DNA of 64,000 nucleotides from Streptomyces sp. NRRL B-24484 (GTDB lineage Bacteria > Actinomycetota > Actinomycetes > Streptomycetales > Streptomycetaceae): NCBI RefSeq assembly GCF_000717715.1, contig NZ_JOAI01000048.1, forward strand, positions 40,504-104,503, given 5' to 3'. The position numbers were made by a program, and so were the translations under genes. This document shows positions 1 to 10,337 of this stretch, piece by piece. The notes under the pieces were generated by a model. That model was given only the letters and a program-made list of their open reading frames with translations, had not been told where the DNA came from and did not search any database. Each line of letters opens with the position of its first letter. The first letter of the stretch is position 1.

Positions 1-67
1 CGGCGGCCCGGGTGAAGTTGCCGAGTTCGGCGACGGCGGTGAAGTAGCGGAGCTGCTGGAGTTGCAA
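1..67 (-). CDS. LysR-family transcriptional regulator, N-terminal fragment
   Basis: Only the first 22 codons lie in the window. They read MQLQQLRYFTAVAELGNFTR and so on, the characteristic start of a LysR-type winged helix-turn-helix DNA-binding domain. The start is a TTG at 67-65 with a strong GGGAGG ribosome site six bases upstream. The gene is divergent from sdhC, the usual arrangement for a LysR regulator and its target, and a palindrome at 238-258 in the shared region is a likely binding site. The effector domain is outside the window, so ligand and sign of regulation are unknown. Confidence 0.85.
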   Translation of the reverse strand, partial: MQLQQLRYFTAVAELGNFTRAA

Positions 68-130
68 GGTCTGCCTCCCGGCATTGGGCCACCCCTCAGG
101 GCGCGTCGGGCACCTCCCGGCCGAAGGCTG

Positions 131-233
131 GGGGAGAACTGCGCAATTCGGATGCGGACATCTGTTCGTACCAGGGGTCGGCCCGGAACCGCATGGTGCA
201 CCGGTCCCGGACTGCGCAGTTCCCCGCGCCCCT
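131..233. repeat. Inverted pair of a short intergenic repeat (CTGCGCAGTTC element)
   Basis: GGGGAGAACTGCGCAA (131-146) and the complementary-type copy GGACTGCGCAGTTCCCC (209-225, continuing as GCGCCCCT to 233) face each other across 60 bases in the lysR-sdhC intergenic region. Related copies occur at 3743-3767 and 47535-47558, always between genes. The facing pair could fold into a long hairpin in the lysR leader. Function is not known. Confidence 0.55.
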
Positions 234-237
234 CTCG

Positions 238-258
238 ACCATAGCCATATCCTATGGT
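238..258. promoter_or_regulatory. Putative LysR-type operator, ATAG-N7-CTAT palindrome
   Basis: ACCATAG, seven bases, then CTATGGT: a perfect 7-bp inverted repeat in the divergent lysR-sdhC promoter region. The ATAG-N7-CTAT core has the geometry of classic LysR-family boxes (OxyR uses the same half-site layout). It lies about 50 bases before the sdhC start, a natural site for activation or repression by the divergent regulator. Binding is inferred, not shown. Confidence 0.55.
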
Positions 259-305
259 GACGAGCCTTTTCATGTCTTGGACGTGAGGTAGGGGCTGTTC
301 CTAGC

Positions 306-1015
306 GTGGAGCGCATGGCTCTGGCGACTGGAACGCGTCGGCCGCGGCACGCCCTGGCGGTGCTGTGGGGTTCGACGATCGGCAAGAAGGCGGTGATGGC
401 CGCCTCCGGCGCGGTGATGCTGCTGTACCTGGTGGCCCACATGCTCGGCAATCTGAAGATCTTCTTCGGGCCGGACGACCTCAACGGCTACGCGGCGTGG
501 CTGCGCACGGTCGGGCAGCCCTTCCTCGGGCACGCCTGGTTCCTGTGGATCGCCCGGGTGGTGCTGCTGGTCTCGGTGGTGGCGCACGGCGTCGCCGCGT
601 ACCAGCTGAGCCGGCGCGACCTCGCGGCGCGCCCGCAGAAGTACGCGCGGCGGCGGGCCCGGTCGAGCTACGCGACGCGGACGATGCGCTGGGGCGGCGT
701 GATCCTGGCGCTGTTCATCGTCTGGCACATCCTGGACCTGACCACGCTGACCGTGAACCCGCGGGCCGAGGAGGGCCACCCGTACCAGAACGTGGTGGCG
801 TCCTTCTCGACCTGGTACGGCGGCGGGATCTACGTCGTCGCGATGCTCGCGGTCGGGCTGCACGTGCGGCACGGCTTCTGGAGCGCCGCGCAGACCCTCG
901 GCGTCAACAACGCACGCCGGGACCGGGTGTTGAAGGCCACCGCGAACGTGCTGGCGCTGGTGCTGACGGCCGGCTTCCTCGCCGTGCCGGTGGCCGTGAT
1001 GATCGGAGCGGTGAA

Positions 1016-1019
<4 letters not shown>
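306..1019 (+). CDS. sdhC: Succinate dehydrogenase/fumarate reductase cytochrome b subunit
   Basis: A 237-residue integral membrane protein, the quinone-reactive heme b anchor of a complex II-type enzyme. Five hydrophobic helices are visible at about residues 29-48, 78-98, 127-148, 172-190 and 210-234, with histidines suited to heme ligation (H45, H94, H141, H186, H189). This is the single-polypeptide, five-helix anchor of Bacillus-type (type B) enzymes, not the separate SdhC and SdhD of the usual actinobacterial TCA-cycle set. The GTG at 306 or the ATG at 315 could be the start. The stop overlaps the next start (GTGA), so translation is coupled to the flavoprotein. Confidence 0.9.
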
Positions 1020-2958
<1,939 letters not shown>

Positions 2959-2962
<4 letters not shown>

Positions 2963-3696
2963 ACCTCACCCTGCGGATCTGGCGGCAGGCGGGCCCCGAC
3001 GACCCCGGCGGGTTCAGCACCTACCAGGTCGGCGAGATCAGCCCCGACATGTCCTTCCTGGAGATGCTCGACACCCTCAACGAGACGCTGGTGCTGCGCG
3101 GCGAGGAGCCTGTGGCCTTCGACCACGACTGCCGCGAGGGCATCTGCGGCGCCTGCGGCATGGTCATCGACGGGCAGGCGCACGGGCCGCAGCCGACCAC
3201 CACCTGCCAGCTCCACATGCGTCACTTCGAGGACGGCGCCACGGTGGACGTCGAGCCGTGGCGGGCCGCGGCCTTCCCGGTGGTCAAGGACCTGGTGGTG
3301 GACCGCTCCGCGCTGGACCGGGTGATCGGCGCGGGCGGGTACATCACCGCACCGACCGGCAGCGCGCCGGAGGCGCACGCCACGCCCGTCCCCAAGGAGG
3401 CGGCGGACGCGGCCTTCGAGCACGCCGCCTGCATCGGCTGCGGGGCGTGCGTGGCGGCGTGCCCGAACGGGTCGGCGATGCTGTTCACGGCGGCGAAGGT
3501 GGTGCACCTGAACCTGCTGCCGCAGGGCGCTCCGGAGCGGTCGAGCCGGGTGCGGGGGATGGTCGGCGCGATGGACGCCGAGGACTTCGGCGGCTGCACC
3601 AACACCGGCGAGTGCGCGACGGCCTGCCCGAAGGGGATCCCGCTGTCGGCGATCTCGACGCTGAACAGGGAGTTCCTGCGGGGCACGTTGCGGTGA
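2959..3696 (+). CDS. sdhB: Succinate dehydrogenase/fumarate reductase iron-sulfur subunit
   Basis: A 245-residue electron-transfer subunit. The N-terminal plant-type ferredoxin domain carries the [2Fe-2S] ligands in CREGICGAC (C58, C63, C66) with a fourth Cys at 83. The C-terminal domain carries [12 protein letters not shown] (C158, C161, C164, C168) and a further Cys group near residues 213-223 for the [4Fe-4S] and [3Fe-4S] clusters. All expected ligand groups are present, so the subunit looks functional. It ends the operon. Downstream is an 82-bp gap to the convergent SpoIIE gene that contains a short repeat able to form a hairpin. Confidence 0.95.
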
Positions 3697-3742
3697 GGGG
3701 TGTGCCACGGCGGCCCCGGCAGGTCACGGCGGGCCCGCCTCC

Positions 3743-3767
3743 GGACTGCGCGGTTCTCCGCGCCCCT
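3743..3767. repeat. Short intergenic repeat with hairpin (CTGCGCGGTTC element)
   Basis: GGACTGCGC...GTTC...CGCGCCCCT lies between the convergent sdhB and SpoIIE genes. It contains a perfect small hairpin, GCGCGG-TTCT-CCGCGC. Its place between converging genes suggests a terminator-like or mRNA 3'-end role. Sister copies are at 209-233 and 47535-47558. Confidence 0.5.
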
Positions 3768-3778
3768 CAGGGAATCCG

Positions 3779-6157
3779 TCAGGGGTCGGTCGGGAGTTCC
3801 TGTTCGGTCCAGATGGTCTTGCCGGCGGCTGTGTAGCGGCTGCCCCAGCGGTCGGTGAGCTGGGCGACGAGGTAGAGGCCGCGGCCACCCTCGTCGGTGA
3901 GGCGGGCGCGGCGCATCCGGGGCTGGGTGCTGCTGCCGTCGGAGACCTCGCAGATGAGGGTGTCGGCGCGGATCAGGCGGACGCCGACCGGCCCGCCCGC
4001 GTAGCGGATGGCGTTGGTGACCAGTTCGCTGAGGACGAGTTCGGTGGTGAAGGCGAGGTCGTCGAGGCCCCACTCGGCGAGCCGGGCGGTGGCGTCGGCG
4101 CGGACCTTGGCGACCGCGGCCGGGTCGGGATCGACCGTCCAGGTGGCGGTGGATTCGGCGGGGACGGCGCGGGTGCGGGCGAGCAGCAGGGTGACGTCGT
4201 CGCGCAGCCGGGTGGGCGGGAGTCCGGCGACGAGTTGCAGGGCGGCCTCGCGCAGCGGCCGGTCCTCCCCGGCGACGGCGGCCAGCCGCCGCTGGATCTC
4301 GGCCATGCCCTCGTCGATGTCGCCCTCGCCGCGTTCGATCAGGCCGTCGGTGTAGAGGGCCAGGACACTGCCCTCGTCGAGGACGGTCTCGATGGCCTCG
4401 AAGGGCAGGCCCCCGACGCCGAGCGGCGGGCCGGGGGTGACGGGCAGGAAGTGGACGGTGCCGTCGGGGTCGGCGACGGCGGGCGGCGGGTGGCCGGCGC
4501 TGGCGATGGTGCAGGCACGGGTGACCGGGTCGTAGACGGCGTACAGGCAGGTCGCGCCGACGGAGCCGGGGTCGGGCCGGTGCCGTCGGCCGACCGGGGC
4601 GGTGTCCTCGGGTTCGGCGGTCTCGCCCTCCTCGGCGTCGCCGGTGAAGTCGCCCTCGAAGAGCAGTTGGGAGACCAGGTCGTCGAGGTGGACGAGCAGT
4701 TCGTCGGGTTCGAGGTCGAGGTCGGCGAGGGTGCGGACGGCGGTGCGCAGCCGTCCCATGGTGGCGGTGGCCTGCAGTCCGTGCCCGGCGACGTCGCCGA
4801 CGACCAGGGCGACCCGGGCGGAGGAGAGCGGGATGACGTCGAACCAGTCGCCGCCGACGCCGCCGGCGCTGTCGGTGGGCAGGTAGACGCTGGCGGTGGA
4901 GACGGCGGCGACGGTGCGGACGGCGGGCGGCAGCAGGCTGCGCTGCAGGCCGACCGCGGCACGGTGCTCGCGGGTGTAGCGGCGGGCGTTGTCGACGGCG
5001 AGGGCGGCGCGGGCGGCGATCTCGGCGAGCAGCAGCCGGTCGCCCTCCTCGTAGCGGTCCTTCCAGCGGTTGCGGCGGCTGGTGACCTGGCCGAGCAGGA
5101 TGCCGCGGGCGACCAGCGGGGCGGTGATCTCCCAGTCGTGGGCGGGTTCGGCGGCGGTGGAGCGGTCGGGGGCGCCGTCGGCCCGGACGAGCACGGTGTC
5201 GCCGGTGGCGGGCGCGGACTCGGGCGGACCGGCAACGGCGGTGCGGCGCAGCAGCAGGCGTCCGGTGGGGTCCGGGACGGGTTCGTCGCCGGTGAAGACG
5301 GCGGCGGCGACGTCGACCACGGCGACGTCGGCGAACTCGGGCACGAGCGCCTTGGCGAGGCCCTCGGCGGTGCCGGTGACGGAGAGCGAGCCGCCGGCCG
5401 CGGCGGTGACGCGGTGCAGCAGCGCGAGGCGCTGGCGGGAGCGGTGCTGTTCGGTGATGTCGGTGAAGAGCACGGTGAGGCCGATGACGACGCCGTCGGA
5501 GTCCTGCAGCCGGAAGGCCGAGATGGCCATCATCCGGCCGCTGCGGGGGTCGACGACGGTACGGGCGAGCCCTTCGGCGAGGACCAGCGGGCGGCCGGTC
5601 TCCAGGACCTCGCGCAGGTGGGCCTCCAGGACGACGGCGTCCGCCGGCTGCAGGAAGTCGGCGAGCTTGAGGCCGCTGAGGGTGGGCGGGACGCCGGAGT
5701 ACGGCAGCAGGTGGGTGTTGGTACGGACGATCTGCAGGTCGGTGTCGAAGACGGCGAGGCCGAAGCGGTCCTGGAGGAAGAGCTCGCGGGTGAAGGCCTG
5801 GTCCTGGCGCCAGCGGGCGACGGTGGAGGACTTGGCGCCGAGGACGACCTGCCGGGTGCCGGTCGGGTCGTTGGGGTTGTCGCCGTGCAGGGTGAGGACG
5901 CGGACGTAGAGGTTGAGCGGGCGGCCGTCGCCGGTGCGGACGGTGACCCGGCCGTCCCAGCCGCCGGGGCCGGACTCCTCGGGGCCGCGCCAGGTGTCCG
6001 GGTCGGCGAGCAGGTCGCGCAGGGCCCGGCCGACCAGGGCGCGGGCGGGCAGGGCGAGGAGCTCCTCGGCGGCGCTGGTGCAGCCGACGATCCTGCCGCT
6101 GCCGTCGACGAGCGCCCCTGCGACGCCGTCGAGGAACGGGAAGCGGCGGTCTTCCAT
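3779..6157 (-). CDS. PAS-GAF-SpoIIE phosphatase-HATPase regulator
   Basis: A 792-residue cytosolic signalling protein. In order: an N-terminal PAS-like segment (about 1-105), a second PAS domain (about 120-245, ending in the typical VLFTDITEQH), a GAF-like region (about 250-390), a PP2C/SpoIIE phosphatase (about 400-640, with GGVGGDWFDV and GDVAGHGLQA metal-binding motifs), and an RsbW-type ATPase domain (about 665-785, with ELVTNAIRYAGG and DEGGRGLYLV). Proteins of this design act in partner-switching networks that control sigma factors through anti-sigma antagonists. It carries both the kinase-like and phosphatase activities in one chain. The ATG start has GGTGAG nine bases upstream. No anti-sigma antagonist is encoded nearby. 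Confidence 0.85.
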   Translation of the reverse strand: MEDRRFPFLDGVAGALVDGSGRIVGCTSAAEELLALPARALVGRALRDLLADPDTWRGPEESGPGGWDGRVTVRTGDGRPLNLYVRVLTLHGDNPNDPTGTRQVVLGAKSSTVARWRQDQAFTRELFLQDRFGLAVFDTDLQIVRTNTHLLPYSGVPPTLSGLKLADFLQPADAVVLEAHLREVLETGRPLVLAEGLARTVVDPRSGRMMAISAFRLQDSDGVVIGLTVLFTDITEQHRSRQRLALLHRVTAAAGGSLSVTGTAEGLAKALVPEFADVAVVDVAAAVFTGDEPVPDPTGRLLLRRTAVAGPPESAPATGDTVLVRADGAPDRSTAAEPAHDWEITAPLVARGILLGQVTSRRNRWKDRYEEGDRLLLAEIAARAALAVDNARRYTREHRAAVGLQRSLLPPAVRTVAAVSTASVYLPTDSAGGVGGDWFDVIPLSSARVALVVGDVAGHGLQATATMGRLRTAVRTLADLDLEPDELLVHLDDLVSQLLFEGDFTGDAEEGETAEPEDTAPVGRRHRPDPGSVGATCLYAVYDPVTRACTIASAGHPPPAVADPDGTVHFLPVTPGPPLGVGGLPFEAIETVLDEGSVLALYTDGLIERGEGDIDEGMAEIQRRLAAVAGEDRPLREAALQLVAGLPPTRLRDDVTLLLARTRAVPAESTATWTVDPDPAAVAKVRADATARLAEWGLDDLAFTTELVLSELVTNAIRYAGGPVGVRLIRADTLICEVSDGSSTQPRMRRARLTDEGGRGLYLVAQLTDRWGSRYTAAGKTIWTEQELPTDP

Positions 6158-6279
6158 CGCGTCTCACCCCGTCCGGTGGGCTCCTCTCTCCCTCATACTC
6201 CACCGCTCCCCGGGTGTCGGCGCCCCGGGACACGGAGGGTGACCGGAGGTTCTGCCTTCGGGTTCTGTACGCACGGGGG

Positions 6280-6309
6280 TTGACGCGGCTGGTTCAACGG
6301 GCCTAACTT
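6280..6309 (+). promoter_or_regulatory. Putative promoter of the chitinase gene
   Basis: TTGACG (6280-6285), an 18-base spacer and TAACTT (6304-6309) fit a main-sigma-factor promoter. Transcription would start near 6316, directly before the DasR-like box at 6322-6337, giving a leader of about 275 bases before the TTG start at 6591. Confidence 0.5.
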
Positions 6310-6321
6310 CACGTTCTGAAA

Positions 6322-6337
6322 AAGGGTCCAGACCAAT
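6322..6337. promoter_or_regulatory. DasR-like operator (dre box) upstream of chitinase
   Basis: AAGGGTCCAGACCAAT matches 12 of 16 positions of the known DasR-responsive element ACTGGTCTAGACCAGT, including the GGTC and AGACCA core. It lies just past the predicted transcription start of a chitinase gene, a typical place for DasR repression, which GlcNAc-derived sugar phosphates relieve. DasR itself is not recognised in this window. Confidence 0.6.
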
Positions 6338-6419
6338 TCGTCGGGGCCTGGCGTGCCGTCCGCCGCACCCGGGACGAACTGGTGACATACCGCCAGTCGG
6401 GAGCCTCGGAAGCACTTTG

Positions 6420-6440
6420 ACGGATCGCCTGGCGATCCGT
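6420..6440. repeat. 21-bp palindrome in the chitinase leader
   Basis: ACGGATCGCC and GGCGATCCGT are perfect inverted 10-bp arms around a single T. The site is about 150 bases upstream of the chitinase start codon, inside its presumed 5' leader. It could be an operator for another regulator or an RNA stem. The rest of the 433-base gap 6158-6590 shows no coding potential. Confidence 0.5.
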
Positions 6441-6590
6441 CTGCACCATCGCAGCGTGCTGCCCGTCGGTCGGTCGACCGCGCCGAACGGGTCGCCGACC
6501 GCTGCGCCATGTTCACTTCGTGAACGCAAAGGTCCCTGATCCTCACCCCCACCACGCCCCGGCGCACCGCCGGGACAGGAGGAGACAGCC

Positions 6591-8012
6591 TTGATCCGCA
6601 CCCTTGCCCGTACCGTCGCGACGGCGGTCGCGCTGCCCGCGACGGCCGCCGCCCTGCTGATCGCCGGAGGTTCGCCGGCGGCCGCCGCGGCCAACCCCGG
6701 CCCGGGCTTCCCGGCCCACTTCGCCGCCCCCTACCTGGAGACCTGGAACTCGCCCTCGGTGATGACCGATGTGCGCAACGCCACCGGCCTCAAGTACTTC
6801 ACGCTCGCCTTCGTGATCAGCAACGGGAGCTGCACCGCCACCTTCAACGGCAACACCGACATAGCCGACGCCTCCTGGCAGAACGCGATCAACGGCCTCC
6901 GCTCGGCCGGCGGCGACGTGATCGCCTCCTTCGGCGGCGCCGCCGGCACCGAGCTCGGCCAGGCCTGCACGAGCGTCTCCGCGCTGCAGGCCCAGTACAA
7001 GCGGGTCGTCGACACCCTCAACCTGACCCGGATCGACCTCGACATCGAGGGCTCCGCGCTGAACGACACCGCCGCCAACGACCGCCGCAACCAGGCCCTG
7101 GCCGCCCTCCAGCAGCAGTACGCGGCGGCCGGCAAGCGGCTCGCCGTCAACTACACGCTGCCGGTCGGCCCGTCCGGCCTGGAGTCCAACTCGATCAGCC
7201 TGCTGAACAACGCCAGGAGCCGCGGCCTGGACGTCAACATGGTCAACATCATGACCATGGACTACGGCCCGGCCATGGACATGGGGCAGGCCGCGATCAA
7301 CGCCGCGAACGGCCTGCACACCCAGCTCGGCCAGATCTGGACGGGCAAGACCTCCGACCAGCTGTGGGCGATGGAGGGCAACACCCCGATGATCGGGGTC
7401 AACGACACCACCGCCGAGGTCTTCACCACCGGCAACGCCTCGACCCTGGAGTCCTTCGCCGCCTCGCACGGCATCCAGCAGCTCGCCTTCTGGGCGATCG
7501 GCCGCGACAAGGCCTGCGCCGCCGACGGCACCCTCTCCGACTCGTGCAGCGGCACCCCGCAGTCCGCGTACCAGTTCACCAGGACCTTCAACGCGCTGAC
7601 CGGCGGCACCACCCCGCCGCCCACCGGCCGCACCGGCCGGATCACCGGCTACGGCGGCAAGTGCGTGGACGTGGCCGCCGCGAACAGCGCCAACGGCACC
7701 GCGGTCCAGCTGTACGACTGCAACGGCACCGCCGCGCAGACCTGGACGGTCGGCACCGACGGCACCGTCCGCGCGCTCGGCAAGTGCATGGACGTGACCG
7801 CCGCCGGCACCGCCAACGGCTCCCAGGTGCAGCTCTACGACTGCAACGGCACCGGGGCCCAGCAGTGGCAGGCCCGCGCCGACAAGACCCTGGTGAACCC
7901 CGCCTCCGGCCGCTGCCTGGACGCCACCGGGCCCAGCTCCGCCAACGGCACCCGGCTGCAGATCTGGGACTGCTTCGCCGCCGCCAACCAGCAGTGGACC
8001 CTGCCGGCCTGA
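6591..8012 (+). CDS. Secreted GH18 chitinase with C-terminal CBM13
   Basis: A 473-residue exported enzyme. A signal peptide of about 34 residues (Arg-containing start, long Ala/Leu core, ending near AAAA) precedes a GH18 catalytic domain to about residue 340. The DxDxE motif is intact (D149, D151, E153), so it should hydrolyse chitin or related GlcNAc polymers by substrate-assisted catalysis. A short Pro/Thr linker leads to a ricin-type beta-trefoil (CBM13, about 350-473) with three Q-x-W repeats. The TTG start at 6591 is supported by the strong upstream AGGAGGAGA. The DasR-like box upstream agrees with a chitin-utilisation role. The next gene starts 32 bases downstream and also has a CBM13 module. 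Confidence 0.92.
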   Translation: MIRTLARTVATAVALPATAAALLIAGGSPAAAAANPGPGFPAHFAAPYLETWNSPSVMTDVRNATGLKYFTLAFVISNGSCTATFNGNTDIADASWQNAINGLRSAGGDVIASFGGAAGTELGQACTSVSALQAQYKRVVDTLNLTRIDLDIEGSALNDTAANDRRNQALAALQQQYAAAGKRLAVNYTLPVGPSGLESNSISLLNNARSRGLDVNMVNIMTMDYGPAMDMGQAAINAANGLHTQLGQIWTGKTSDQLWAMEGNTPMIGVNDTTAEVFTTGNASTLESFAASHGIQQLAFWAIGRDKACAADGTLSDSCSGTPQSAYQFTRTFNALTGGTTPPPTGRTGRITGYGGKCVDVAAANSANGTAVQLYDCNGTAAQTWTVGTDGTVRALGKCMDVTAAGTANGSQVQLYDCNGTGAQQWQARADKTLVNPASGRCLDATGPSSANGTRLQIWDCFAAANQQWTLPA

Positions 8013-8044
8013 TGCCGCGACCCGACCGAACAGGAGCGAACCCC

Positions 8045-10261
8045 ATGCCAGTCCCACCCGTGCACCGGCGGGCGCACGCCCGTCGCCGGGCCCTGCCGCT
8101 GGTCACCGCCGTCGGCCTGATCGCCTCGGCGTCCACCGCGGTGATGCTCGTCCAGGGCCAGGCCGCGCAGGCGGCCGGCCTGCCCACCGGCGCCACCGCG
8201 CTCGTCGCGCAGCACAGCGGCAAGTGCGTGGACGCCGCGGCCGCCGCGACCGCCAACGGCACCGCCGTCCAGCAGTACGGCTGCAACGGCACCGGCGCCC
8301 AGCAGTGGCAGTTCCAGGACGCCGGCGGCGGCTACGTCCGGATCAACGCGCAGAACGACACCAGCAAGGTGCTCGACGTCACCGACGTGTCCACCGCGGA
8401 CGGTGCGAAGATCCAGCTCTGGGCGTACGGCGGCGGCCCCAACCAGCAGTGGCAGCCGGTCGCCGAGGCAGGCGGCGGCTACCACTTCGTCAACCGCAAC
8501 AGCGGCAAGTGCCTGGACGTGCCGAGCGCCTCCACCGCGGACGCCGTCCAGCTGCAGCAGTGGACCTGCAACGGCACCGCCGCGCAGTCCTTCTCCTTCG
8601 GCAGCGGCAGCCAGAACCCGCCCGGCACGCCCGACTTCGGGCCCAACGTGGCGGTCTTCGACCCGTCGATGCCCGCCTCGACGGTCCAGGCCAAGCTGAA
8701 CGCGGTCTTCTCGCAGCAGGAGTCCAACCAGTTCGGCGCCCAGCGCCAGGCCCTGCTGTTCAAGCCCGGCAGCTACAACGTCGACGCCAACGTCGGCTTC
8801 TACACCCAGGTCGCCGGCCTCGGGCTCTCCCCCGACGACGTGACCGTCAACGGCGCCGTGCACGCCGAGGCCGACTGGTTCCAGGGCAACGCCACCCAGA
8901 ACTTCTGGCGCTCCGCCGAGAACCTGTCGGTCAACCCGACCGGTGGCACCGACCGCTGGGCCGTCTCGCAGGCCGCGCCGTACCGGCGGATGCACGTCCG
9001 CGGCAACCTGCAGCTGGACGACGGCGGCTGGTCCAGCGGCGGCTTCATCGCCGACTCGAAGATCGACGGCCAGGTGCGCTCCGGCTCCCAGCAGCAGTGG
9101 CTCTCCCGGAACGCCCAGTGGGGCGGCTGGACGGGCTCCAACTGGAACATGGTCTTCGTCGGCGACGTCAACGCCCCGGCGAACTCCTTCCCCAACCCGC
9201 CGTACACCACCGTCGGCCAGACCCCGGTGGTCCGCGAGAAGCCCTTCCTGTACGTGGACGCGGCCGGCGCCTACAAGGTGTTCGTCCCGGCGCTGCGCAG
9301 CAACAGCAGCGGCACCACCTGGGCCGGCGGGGCGCAGCAGGGCGGCTCGCTGCCGATCGACCAGTTCTACATCGTCAAGCCGGGCGCCACCGCCGCCGAC
9401 ATCAACGCGGCGCTGGGCCAGGGCAAGAACCTGCTGTTCACGCCGGGTGTGTACCACCTCGACCGGGCGATCGACGTGACCCGTGCGGACACCGTGGTGC
9501 TGGGCCTGGGCCTGGCCACCCTCGTCCCGGACAACGGGGTCACCGCGATGACCGTCGCCGACGTGGACGGGGTGAAGGTGGCCGGCCTGCTGATCGACGC
9601 CGGCACCACCAACTCGGCGGTACTGATGCGGGTCGGCCCGGCCGGGTCCGGCGCCGACCACTCCGCGGACCCGACCTCGCTGCACGACGTGTTCTTCCGG
9701 GTCGGCGGCGCGGGCGTCGGCCGGGCCACCCAGTCGCTGGTGGTGAACAGCAACAACGTGATCGGCGACCACATGTGGATCTGGCGCGCGGACCACGGCA
9801 GCGGCGTCGGCTGGACGAGCAACACCGCCGCCAACGGCCTGACCGTCAACGGCAACAACGTCACCATGTACGGCCTGTTCGTCGAGCACTACCAGCAGAC
9901 CCAGGTGGTCTGGAACGGCAACGGCGGCCGGACGTACTTCTTCCAGAACGAGATGCCGTACGACCCGCCGGACCAGTCCGCCTGGACGAACGGCTCGACC
10001 CGCGGCTACGCGGCGTACAAGGTCGCCGACTCGGTGACCAGCCACGAGGCGTGGGGGCTGGGCAGCTACTGTTACTTCAGCGCCAACCCGTCCGTGGTGG
10101 CCGAGCGCGCCTTCGAGGTGCCGAACCGGTCCGGGGTGCGCTTCCACGACATGGTGACCGTGTCGCTGGGCGGCACCGGCACCATCAACCACGTGATCGA
10201 CTCGGCCGGGGGCCCGTCCAACTCCTCGTCGAACGTGGCGAACCTGGTCGCCTTCCCGTAA
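8045..10261 (+). CDS. Secreted CBM13 plus beta-helix protein, possible GH55-like enzyme
   Basis: A 738-residue exported protein. The signal peptide (about 1-43, with an Arg-rich start) is followed by a ricin-type CBM13 (about 45-190, with QQWQF and QQWQP repeats), then about 540 residues rich in Asn, Gly and Val with short repeated strands (for example LTVNGNNVTMYGLFVEHY), the look of a right-handed beta-helix. Related streptomycete proteins are often misnamed adenylyl cyclase or coagulation factor. Their fold resembles GH55 beta-1,3-glucanases, but I cannot place catalytic residues. AGGAG lies eight bases before the ATG. The 32-bp gap to the chitinase suggests co-transcription. Substrate is unknown. 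Confidence 0.7.
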   Translation: MPVPPVHRRAHARRRALPLVTAVGLIASASTAVMLVQGQAAQAAGLPTGATALVAQHSGKCVDAAAAATANGTAVQQYGCNGTGAQQWQFQDAGGGYVRINAQNDTSKVLDVTDVSTADGAKIQLWAYGGGPNQQWQPVAEAGGGYHFVNRNSGKCLDVPSASTADAVQLQQWTCNGTAAQSFSFGSGSQNPPGTPDFGPNVAVFDPSMPASTVQAKLNAVFSQQESNQFGAQRQALLFKPGSYNVDANVGFYTQVAGLGLSPDDVTVNGAVHAEADWFQGNATQNFWRSAENLSVNPTGGTDRWAVSQAAPYRRMHVRGNLQLDDGGWSSGGFIADSKIDGQVRSGSQQQWLSRNAQWGGWTGSNWNMVFVGDVNAPANSFPNPPYTTVGQTPVVREKPFLYVDAAGAYKVFVPALRSNSSGTTWAGGAQQGGSLPIDQFYIVKPGATAADINAALGQGKNLLFTPGVYHLDRAIDVTRADTVVLGLGLATLVPDNGVTAMTVADVDGVKVAGLLIDAGTTNSAVLMRVGPAGSGADHSADPTSLHDVFFRVGGAGVGRATQSLVVNSNNVIGDHMWIWRADHGSGVGWTSNTAANGLTVNGNNVTMYGLFVEHYQQTQVVWNGNGGRTYFFQNEMPYDPPDQSAWTNGSTRGYAAYKVADSVTSHEAWGLGSYCYFSANPSVVAERAFEVPNRSGVRFHDMVTVSLGGTGTINHVIDSAGGPSNSSSNVANLVAFP

Positions 10262-10271
10262 CCGCACGAAC

Positions 10272-10305
10272 GCTCCCCGGCCGGGTCCGCACCCGGCCGG
10301 GGAGC
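10272..10305. terminator. Bidirectional hairpin terminator
   Basis: A perfect 15-bp stem (GCTCCCCGGCCGGGT / ACCCGGCCGGGGAGC) with a CCGC loop lies between the convergent beta-helix and AMIN-like genes. No long U-run follows, as is usual in high-GC actinobacteria. Confidence 0.8.
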
Positions 10306-10337
10306 CCTGTGTTCTCTCCGTGCCGTGCCCGTACGGC

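Noticed and set aside
4235..6283. 682-residue open frame antisense to the SpoIIE gene
   Set aside because: Composition is Gly/Asp/Gln-rich without domain motifs, the usual shadow of a gene with high third-position GC.
6543..8057. 504-residue open frame antisense to the chitinase
   Set aside because: Gly/Val-rich shadow with no motifs; the GH18 enzyme on the plus strand is clear.
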